A stretch of 64,000 nucleotides of DNA from Siphonodentalium dalli (lineage: Eukaryota > Mollusca > Scaphopoda > Gadilida > Siphonodentaliidae): the NCBI GenBank assembly GCA_032622095.1, contig CP136064.1, positions 259,449,863 through 259,513,862 of the forward strand, written 5' to 3'. The first letter of the stretch is position 1. Every line of letters starts with the position of its first letter. Shown piece by piece: positions 56,475 through 64,000 of the stretch. The translations under genes were made by a program, and so were the position numbers. Under the pieces are notes generated by a model. The model worked only from the letters and a program-made list of their open reading frames with translations, was not told where the DNA came from and searched no databases.

Positions 56475-56649
56475 CAAGCCTTGAAATAGTGTGTCTGTCA
56501 TTTGCAGAATGAGGTCCCCAGAGGGTGAATTTAGTGATGCTACCCCGCATCACCAACTTCACCCTCTGGGGACCTCATTCTGCTTACACCTGAGCAGAAT
56601 GAGGTTCCCAGAGGGTGAATTTGGTGATGCTAGCCTATTTCAAGGCTTG
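56475..56649. mobile_element. hAT-like palindromic MITE, compact copy with exact 8-bp duplication
   Basis: Ends CAAGCCTTGAAATAGTGTG and its mirror; flanks TATATTAG on both sides (56467-56474 and 56650-56657). An 8-bp duplication is the hallmark of hAT elements, so this copy supports the assignment of the whole GAATGAGG family. Confidence 0.82.
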
Positions 56650-56849
56650 TATATTAGGAAAGTCACAGTCGTCCAAACATAAAATGTGTAGATATTCATG
56701 GGACTTAACATATGTATGGTTCACTTGACTCTTCAAATAACATAAATTAAAATACATCTGAGATCAAACAGACGCTGGTGTATTTGGTTTGATGATGAAT
56801 ATCCCTACATGGTAGTATTTGCCTGCTGTTCAATGTTCATGAGAAGAGT

Positions 56850-57348
56850 TTAACCCTATCATGATGGGAGTTGCCCTGGTGCAACATTAACTCTTTCAGT
56901 GCCAGGCTTATTTTGTAGGTTTAGTGCGAGGGAATCTTACATTTTTCATGGGCATCAAAATTATTACTATGAATACTTGGTGATAGTTTTGAGTTATAAC
57001 ATGCCCCTAAGGTTTTATCCAGTTTGTTTTTAAATTGTTTTTTAAAATTATTTTTAATGTTTTTAGGGCCGATTTTATCGGCCCTGGCACTCTACAGACC
57101 GTAAATTAGGATCGATGAGATCGGCCCCTGGCACTGAAAGAGTTAAAGATCCTGTGTCAATGCATTCTCTTATATAAGCGAGTCTCCCATAGGGAGCCTC
57201 TCATATATAAGAGTATGCACTGGCTTAAAAGGTCAAGATATATATTGTTAGGCCAATGTATTCTCTTATATATGCGAGGCTCCCTATGGGGGAATGCATT
57301 GGCACTGGGTTTTTGCTAAATTTCAGGAAGCTCCAGTGGAAGGGTCAA
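56850..57348. mobile_element. TTAA MITE, CATGAC-end type, carrying a nested TTAA MITE
   Basis: Left TTAACCCTATCATGATGGGA; right cagtggaagggTCAA (decayed). Its hairpin arms lie at 57150-57222 and 57250-57305. It is split by 56887-57146. Confidence 0.78.
56887..57146. mobile_element. TTAA MITE (CAGTGCCAGG type) nested in another TTAA MITE
   Basis: TTAA at 56887-56890 and 57143-57146; ends CTCTTTCAGTGCCAGG and mirror. The host word gcaacaTTAAagatcc is seen uninterrupted at 52723-52736 as gcagcattaaagac. This copy has lost the hairpin core. Confidence 0.85.
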
Positions 57349-57397
57349 CAGGCCCATTGATGAGTACTGGTAGTTCCCTTAGGAAATATTCAGATAA

Positions 57398-57888
57398 TGG
57401 CTGCGGACACACGTATCACAGTAGCGATGGCATAGTAGGTGTGACAATTAATTATGGTGCAATTTTGGTGACAATTGGTCGTCATATTCCTGTGCCATAG
57501 CGAGACATGTCGCCCGCCGCACATTCACACAATGAGTCTTTTCCAAGCTCTATCAGCGTCGAGATCGAAATCTCAATGATTTATCAAACCGAATGTCTTG
57601 TCGCTATGTCATATTTTTAATACTAACACACAAGACAATTCTGGACGATCGGTCGTGCAATTTTATGTATCGTAGAGAATACAATGTGGCTAAACGTAAT
57701 GAGTAGAGATCAACCTTGGTGAAACTCAATGGGTTAATTGGTCAGTCGACTCACTGTGCGAATATTCGGCGCGCGACACGACTCCCGATGGCATATAAAT
57801 TATGTTGACCAATTGTCACCAAACTCTACCATAATTAATTGTCACACCTACTATGCCATCACTACTGTGGTACGTGTGTCTGCAGCCA
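57398..57888. mobile_element. Foldback element with ~85-bp ends and ATAA duplication
   Basis: Ends TGGCTGCGGACACACGTA and the mirror of TGGCTGCAGACACACGTA; arms continue through ggcatagtaggtgtgacaat and tggtgacaattgg. Flanks ATAA at 57394-57397 and 57889-57892. It interrupts an aagttcaac-type element (ttcag|ATAA|attcaataaacaac). Confidence 0.78.
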
Positions 57889-57891
57889 ATA

Positions 57892-58139
57892 AATTCAATA
57901 AACAACCTATAGGAATCCTTCTTCATTTGTATCATCAGTCGTATGCTTTTATTTCTTGACCACCCCTCCAGATGAATAATAGACCATTCCAATATATACT
58001 TATATAACTGAAGGGAGATCCTATTTAGAAAAAAAATGGGTCAATGCTCCCTATGAACCAGTGTAAATATTTTGCAAACAAATCCAGTATTGCTCAATAT
58101 TCAAAATGTGCAAATCAGTTGAGATGATCTCTGTGTATT
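57892..58139. other. Right part of the interrupted CCCTTT-type element; no gene
   Basis: Contains accacccctccagatgaata and aatagaccattccaatatat, then gatcctatttagaaa, matching 55795-55930. Nothing coding. Confidence 0.5.
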
Positions 58140-58669
58140 TATACCCCCACTTTCGAAGAAAATGGGGGTATACTGGATTGACTCTGTCCGTCCGTCTGTC
58201 ACGCTTTCTCCCTCCGTTTGTCCGTCCGACCTCATAACTCGAACAACTATGAACTGATTTCAATAATTTTTTGTATGCAATCTCCTTAGGACTGCCTCTC
58301 CGCATGATGCTAATTGTGGTTCGGTCCGACTTTTTGAACCGATTTCAATAATTTTTGGTATACATGCTTCTCACAATACCCTCTCTACATGATGCGGCTA
58401 GGGATTGGCTCAGACTGTTTTTCGTAATATTACACTTCATTTTCGACTTATTTTGACTTAGAAAATTCTGTCTGACTTAATAACTTTAACAAATATGAAC
58501 CAATTTGAATAATTTTTTCTGTACAAGCTTCTTGTGACACCATATCATCGATATTATTAGTCCGAATTTTTCTTTAAAGTTAAAAATCTTGTTTGTTGGG
58601 TTTACGGATAATGCGGGTTGAATATGCCACGGTTGGGGTATGCTAGCACTCGAGTGCACACCTCTTGTT
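58140..58669. mobile_element. TATACCCC...CTCTTGT element with GTCC tract, first copy
   Basis: Opens with a hairpin (acccccactttcgaagaaaa...tgggggtatac), then tggattgactctgtccgtcc; ends ggggtatgctagcactcgag, gtgcacacctcttgt. The same start and end words occur at 61241-61733. Internally tgaactgatttcaataatt recurs three times ~80-170 bp apart. Non-coding; class unknown. Confidence 0.65.
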
Positions 58670-59309
58670 TTGTTTGTGAGCATGTGTCCCGTAGTGTCTA
58701 GTGATGAAGGTACAGTTGGCCGCGTATGGGAACAATAAAGAGTCCAGAAGATTCGATAACTTTTATATTCTTAAGTAAGTCTCTGTTGATAAGCACAGCA
58801 AAGGTAGATGAACAGAGGAGTTGGTGGATCGGCGATCTAAGCGGGAATGTCTCTGTATTTCTCGACACGAGTAGTTATTCCAACGTATGGTGTATCATGC
58901 GTCCAAATAAGGTCTGAGATACCATGATACCCTTGTCTATGACTTGTATCATACTATTGTTTACTATAGAATGATACATGGTTTGATCCGCCCTCACTTA
59001 TACACTGGTTGCTACCAATTAAGAATATGATCTTTTTAATTATGCTTGTGTGTTCCTATACTATATCATTTACATCTCGACGTGCTGTGCTTATCTATAC
59101 AATTAGCCCTATCATTACAATCACTGGGGAAAGGAAGTTTATCCTAGATCCAGGAAACATATAACAATAACTATACTATCTTGTGTACTATCGGACACAT
59201 GAGGTCTAATTGAATCTCATACTTTCTAAATTCAGTGACATAGAAGCATAAGCTGGTCTTGATGTATGTGTACACATTAATTAGTTCAACCTGCCTAATA
59301 CATGATATT
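58670..59309. other. No gene seen
   Basis: A 63-codon + frame (58726-58917) is the only notable one and is unrecognised. Sequence looks unique. Confidence 0.4.
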
Positions 59310-59874
59310 TATAATTGTAGATGTTTGGAGATGGCATTCATTGAAGATTCCTCAACCTCCCTAAAACTTAATACTTATTGTAGATGTTAGCACTCCAGTC
59401 ATAAATTCATTTTCATTATAATTACCATGTTATTTGCATCTTTCATAGAATACATGTGTGTATTTTGCACTCATCCATGGTTCAAATTCATTCATTTGTA
59501 TATTTATATTTGTATATATTATGTTGAACATAAAAGGAGATGGTTCCATAAAATGCCGGATTCAGGGTAGAGTCCCCCTTTAAGTTTGCATATCTAAGCT
59601 GCATATCTGGTACACATACATTTTCCCAACCTCACTAATACATGATATTTATATTTGTAGGTTCTAGGAAACATAATGGAGTTTCAGATGTCTTCAAGCG
59701 AAGCTTAATTTAGACCAACTCCACTAAATATTGATAAGTTTGCTCAACCTCCCTAATATATTTTAATAATAGCGCATGATAAGTATAGGATAATGGCTGA
59801 AAACTGTACATTATTTCAGGGAATGGATCGATCGAGGCTGTAGGACAAGATCATTTCATTCGCTGAATTGAAGC

Positions 59875-60123
59875 TACAGTAAGGCCCTAAATAATCAACT
59901 CCTTAACCACAGCAGAATTATGGGTAACTTTTCAGGATTTAGTCGGAAATATGGCTTGTTGCCATTCTCAGTAAGAGCTTTCCGATGAATGGCAACAAGT
60001 GATATTTCCTCTCAGTGAGAGCTTTCCAATGAATGGCAACAAGTCATATTTCCGACTAAATCCTGAAAAGTTACCCATAATTCTGCTGTGGTTAAGGAGT
60101 AGATTATTTAGGGCATTACTGTA
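59875..60123. mobile_element. TA foldback MITE with duplicated right-arm apex
   Basis: Complete ends. The right-arm apex block (gagctttccgatgaatggca, acaagtgatatttcc) is present twice (~59970-60010 and ~60020-60055), the repeat again starting at the apex. Confidence 0.78.
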
Positions 60124-60954
60124 TTATCTGACTTAAAACTTGGCTGAGTCCATTTGTTTGAAGTGTCACCTCTTATCTGAATGGATTAACCTGAAATTGG
60201 GTCAAGACACCTGAGTTGTACCATGTGTTCGGCGCTATCCACTCACTCATTGGCTGCTTGAATGACTTGACATCTTAACCCATTGTCAACTTAATGGACA
60301 GGCAGTACCCCATTGCGTTTCCGACCATTGACTGAACACTGCGTATGGACAATGAGCTCCTTCTGCGATAGATTTACGAATATCCTCGGGAGTTTTGCCC
60401 TTACATTTCGGCATTTAATTGTACTAAATTATTTATGTGGCATATTTCGGTTTGTGCAGAGAATTATAAATTGAATGGCGGATTGGTGTGAGCGGTATGC
60501 ATAATCGGAGATTGGCGATCTTGTAGATTGAGATCGTGGGTAATACTGAAGATCGAAGGACAAAATTTACATGTAAATTTTAACAGTTGAAAATTCAATG
60601 CCTATTCGTGAAGTGACATGCCTGAAATTTGAAGTTATACACCCCCTCTCCCCAACCCGAGTGACGAGGCTCTATATATAGGTATGTCCCATCTGTGATG
60701 TTTCCAGCAAACCATAAGAATGATAACCGTTGCCTGGATAGCTACATGCATACAATATGGTATCATACATGCAAGTCATATAAAATGAAATCATCCACAG
60801 TAAAATAATTGTTCATTAATTCGGATAATGAGCACCCGTTAATAAAATAATGGATAATTGTTTGTAAAATTAATGTACGATCTCGACAATAACCATCCAA
60901 TATCCTATACACTGGACTCGATGAACAAATGAGTGACGTCATAGCCATGTTTTA
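60124..60954. other. No gene seen
   Basis: Unique-looking sequence with no long frame. No RNA gene was recognised. Confidence 0.4.
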
Positions 60955-61240
60955 ATTATACTTGTAGATGCTAAAAAACGGTGGGTTAACAGATGTCTTC
61001 AAGCCAAGCTTTAATTTGACCCAATTCCACTGAGTATCTGGTACATGTACACAGCATGTACACATGCATTTACTCTAACCCCCCTCCCCTAATACATAAA
61101 ATGTGTACTTGTAGATGTTAAGAGGCATTGGGTTTACAGATGTCGTCATGCCAAGATGTAATTTGGCCCAACTCAGCTGAATAGAGATCCATTGATATTT
61201 CGTACATATACACTTAAGATTTGCTAAATCTCCCTATTAT

Positions 61241-61733
61241 TATACCCCAACTCTCTGAGAGAATGAGGGGTATACTGTATTGACCTCGTCTGTCATCCCG
61301 TCCGTCCGTCCGGACATCTATCTGTCCATTTTTCCACCTGTCTCCGTCCGGGCAGATAACTCAAACACCAGTATGGATGTTCACTACTATGAGGGTATTC
61401 AAGAAAGTGTTCAAACAATTTTTCCGTTTTAGAGTTATTCATCTTTGTTTATTTGGAATTTTTTTTTTTTTTGTACGTCTGAGCAGATATCTCCACCACT
61501 GGTTGATGAATCTCAATGTAATTTGGTATGGCTGTTCACTACTATGAGGGCAATCAATTGTGTGTTCAATCAATTCGTTCATATTTTCCCTTCTACAGTT
61601 ATTTAATCGTTGTTTGTATGAAAATGGTGGGGTTTTTTACCCGTCCAAGCAGATATCTCACTCATACCGGTACTTTGTCGGTTCAAATTTGCCACCGTGG
61701 GGGTATGCCAGCACTGCCGGTGCAATCTCTTGT
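61241..61733. mobile_element. TATACCCC...CTCTTGT element with GTCC tract, second copy
   Basis: Starts tataccccaactctctgaga...tgaggggtatactg, then (CCGT)n, two ggcagataactc/gcagatatctc units, and ends gtgggggtatgccagcactg, ccggtgcaatctcttgt. It is inserted in a copy of the ~190-bp repeat (cctattat | tataataattac), which defines both edges approximately. Confidence 0.68.
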
Positions 61734-62130
61734 TATAATAATTACTCTTGTAGATGTTAGGAGACCTTGGGTTAACAGATGTCTTCAAGCTGAACTGTAA
61801 TTTGTATCAACTCGGCTCAATATAGATTCTTCAATGTCTGGTGCTTTGTACACATAAGGTTGCTTAACCTCCCAAATACATTAATATTTCATGATATTTA
61901 TACTTGATGAAGCTAAAAGACTGGGTTAACAGATGTCTTCAAGGCAAGTTGTATTTAGGCCAAACACAGCTGAATATATCTGGTACATGTACACATAAAT
62001 TTGCTCAACCTCCCTAATACATTATATTTATACTTGTAGGAGACAGTATTGCTATGGGTTAACAGATGTCTTCAAGCCGAGCTGTAATTTGGCCCAACTC
62101 TGCTGAATATAGATCCATTGATTTCTGGCA

Positions 62131-62383
62131 TCGGAGAATCCTGATTTGATCTCGTGGTATAGACCATCAATTCTATGAAACTGCTCACTGTGATTTACCA
62201 CGTTCTGTCTCTGTGTTCTCCTGTTAGTGCTCAAATGAGAGAAATGCACAGCTAAACAGGTGAGTGTGTTTAACCATCATCACACCTTGTAGTATATCTA
62301 ACCCTTTTGTTTGCCAATCTGGCTTAGGATGATGTTTTCCTGTTATCCACACTGGAGTTCTATAGTGGAGCGATAGTGTTAGC
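62131..62383. other. No gene seen
   Basis: Short unique stretch. Confidence 0.3.
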
Positions 62384-62735
62384 TAGAGCTGTTATTCAAT
62401 CATTAGAGAACTGTTGGATTTTTACTGGAGCTCTGTTGATGGGAATAGCTGATGATAGCATTGAGCAATGTTTTCTATATGAAGGACTCGGTTAGTTTTA
62501 AAATATTTATTCATCGTTTCCAGACCTCCAGTCACAACAACAACACATATTATCTAATTGAACAACACTAAATGGCTTTGTTTCTCTGTAAAACGAGGAT
62601 AAAAATGTAATGTGATTTATAAACAGAGATTTGTAAACAGCAAAATTTTGTCATTTATTTATAGAAAAAATTATTGCCATGATCTAAAACACTCCGAGAA
62701 AAATGTTTAAAATGAACTGTGATTTTAAAACAAGT
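62384..62735. repeat. Direct duplication, copy A
   Basis: attcaatcattagagaactg, ttggatttttactggagctc, gttttctatatgaaggactc and aacaacaacacatatt match copy B (63118-63482) in order, with substitutions and small indels. Non-coding. Confidence 0.75.
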
Positions 62736-62999
62736 CTTATAGATGTGTAGCTATAGCCCTCAAAATTAGCTATGATACAAGGCAATGCCTAAGAGGAAGC
62801 CAGGCCGTAGAAGCCAATATAGATATAATTATATGCTATTCTAAAGCCATGCCACATATTAAAAAAAAATGTCAATTACAAGGGTTGTAGATTAAAAAAA
62901 ATTGTATTAGTAAACAATTAACTCAATAATAATTGTTGGTCCTTTAAATAATTGAAATTCCACATTGAAGTATTATAGCAGAGTTACATGTATAATGTT

Positions 63000-63115
63000 A
63001 GTCAGTACTATTCACTGACTACCACACTGACTACCACACTGACTACCGATATCACTGACTACCGATATCACTGACTACCGATATCACTGACTACCGTACT
63101 GACTACTATAGTCAA
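63000..63115. repeat. ~18-bp minisatellite
   Basis: cactgactaccgatat repeats about five times, with cactgactacca variants at the left. It lies between the two direct copies. Confidence 0.8.
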
Positions 63116-63117
63116 TC

Positions 63118-63482
63118 ATTATTCAATAATTAGTGAACTGTTGGATTTTTACTGAGTTCTGTTGAATGGGAATAGCGGATATTGAGCAATGCTTTCTATA
63201 TGAAGGACTTGTGCTGGGTTAGTTTTAAAAATTTATTCATCAAGATTCCAGACCTCTCAAAACAACAACACATAAAATCTAATATTCAACTTCATTAATG
63301 GCTTTTTTTCACTGTAAAACAATGAAAAAAACCGTATTAAATGTGATTTATAAACAAAGAACAAAGATTTGTAAACAGAAATATTTTGTCAGTTATATAT
63401 TGAAAAATAAACATGATTGTTATTTACTGAACCTCTAAAACACTGAAACTATGAGAAAAATGTTAAAATGAACTGGGATTTT
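63118..63482. repeat. Direct duplication, copy B
   Basis: Counterpart of 62384-62735, ~735 bp downstream. It ends at aactgggatttTAA, where a CCCTTT-end element begins; copy A reads aactgtgattttaaaaca at the same place. Confidence 0.75.
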
Positions 63483-63726
63483 AACCCTTTCTATACTAAA
63501 TGGATTCTCCCAGTCAGTTAAAAAGTGGACATCGGAATGGTCTATTATTGATTTGGAGGGATGGTAAGGTGATAAAAGCAGGCGACAGATAAATAAAAAG
63601 TGCAGATGGAGTTCTATTTATTGAGCGAAATGTTTAGATTATAATGGTCATTTGTTGAACTTTTTATCTGAACATTTCCTAAGCGATAACTACTCATCAA
63701 TGATCTTTAGTGTAGAAAGACTTATT
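63481..63726. mobile_element. CCCTTTCTATACTAAAT-end element (probable TTAA type)
   Basis: Left TTAACCCTTTCTATACTAAA; right end (ctttagtgtagaaagac) is its imperfect mirror without an intact TTAA. The interior has aatggtctattattgatttg and gaactttttatctgaacatt. Fragments of this family are scattered through the window. Confidence 0.6.
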
Positions 63727-64000
63727 TCTCATAAGTCATTCCTAGTTGATCCATCAAGTTTTCAACAATATATTTCCATAAAATTAGATAAGTTCTTTGC
63801 AAGAAGCAATTATGGCTTGAGAACAAACGCCTGTCAATCATGGATTCATGTACAGAGAAGTTTAATTTTCATTGGTCAGTCAATAGAAATCAACAACTCT
63901 GTGGAAACATTCCAAATATGTGTGCAGCTGCTGTTAGGAAATTAGTTCACACATCAGTGCTTTCTGGAAGAGTGTCTGACACTGATTAAAGTCAAAATCT
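63727..64000. other. Window end, no gene called
   Basis: The 97-codon + frame (63652-63945) begins inside the transposon arm and shows no recognisable domain. Confidence 0.35.

Larger units (their letters stand above)
59310..62130. repeat. Degenerate ~150-190-bp repeat, about eight scattered copies
   Basis: The unit includes tacttgtagatgttagg, gggttaacagatgtcttcaa, gctgtaatttggcccaactc, aatatagatccattgatatc, ggtacatgtacacataaat and ttgctcaacctccctaatac. Copies lie at ~59310, ~59585, ~60955, ~61110, ~61740, ~61905 and ~62035. They are split by a TA foldback (59875-60123), a unique stretch (60124-60950) and the GTCC element (61241-61733). Confidence 0.7.

Noticed and set aside
63652-63945. 97-codon frame at the window end
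   Set aside because: It begins inside a transposon arm and has no recognisable domain; a real exon continuing past the window cannot be excluded but is not supported.

Overview
This window looks like intergenic, repeat-dominated chromosome from a non-model marine invertebrate. I favour a lophotrochozoan such as a mollusc, annelid or brachiopod, but that is inference from repeat style only. It is A+T rich. It holds many short TTAA-, TA- and 8-bp-TSD transposons, GTCC-rich elements, long minisatellites and one decayed LINE. I see no host protein-coding gene, no tRNA gene, no prokaryotic operon and no CRISPR array. Almost all open frames are short accidents or minisatellite translations.

Layout. 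1-6.8 kb: a TTAA element with two hairpins, a small hAT-like element, a GA-rich minisatellite, an array of ~150-165 bp units and several foldback MITEs. 7.06-15.75 kb: one ~136-bp tandem array split by nested insertions. These are a 212-bp LTR-like unit carrying a 5S rRNA-like sequence, itself split by a 5.3-kb LINE, and a 1.8-kb TIR element. 15.8-24 kb: a second ~160-bp-unit array, a 71-bp array, a 57-bp array that stays in frame (19 codons), and a 39-bp array into which two TTAA elements inserted cleanly. 24.7-30.05 kb: a 5.3-kb array of 29-bp units with higher-order structure. 30-42.5 kb: a triplicated half-foldback, a perfect 67-bp-arm palindrome, two related TIR elements, a GTCC-rich element, and TIR elements with TA, ATAA and TAT duplications. 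42.9-48.5 kb: a ~2.56-kb tandem duplication whose junction sits at a hairpin apex. 48.5-64 kb: more hAT-like and TTAA MITEs, a clear MITE-in-MITE insertion, a degenerate ~190-bp repeat and a ~350-bp direct duplication.

The only recognisable proteins belong to the LINE at 8.0-12.7 kb: an SGNH-type esterase fragment, an EEP endonuclease, a reverse transcriptase with YADD, and a C-terminal Cys/His motif. It is broken by a 61-bp duplication, frameshifts and stops, and carries acidic GAY-repeat segments on both sides of ORF2.

The most unusual signals are: (i) the 5S-bearing TG...CA unit at 13360-13571, which resembles in principle the plant Cassandra TRIMs; (ii) several half-palindromes and two tandem-duplication junctions that all end at the apex of a long hairpin; (iii) one hairpin core shared by TTAA elements with different terminal repeats, with paired stem changes.
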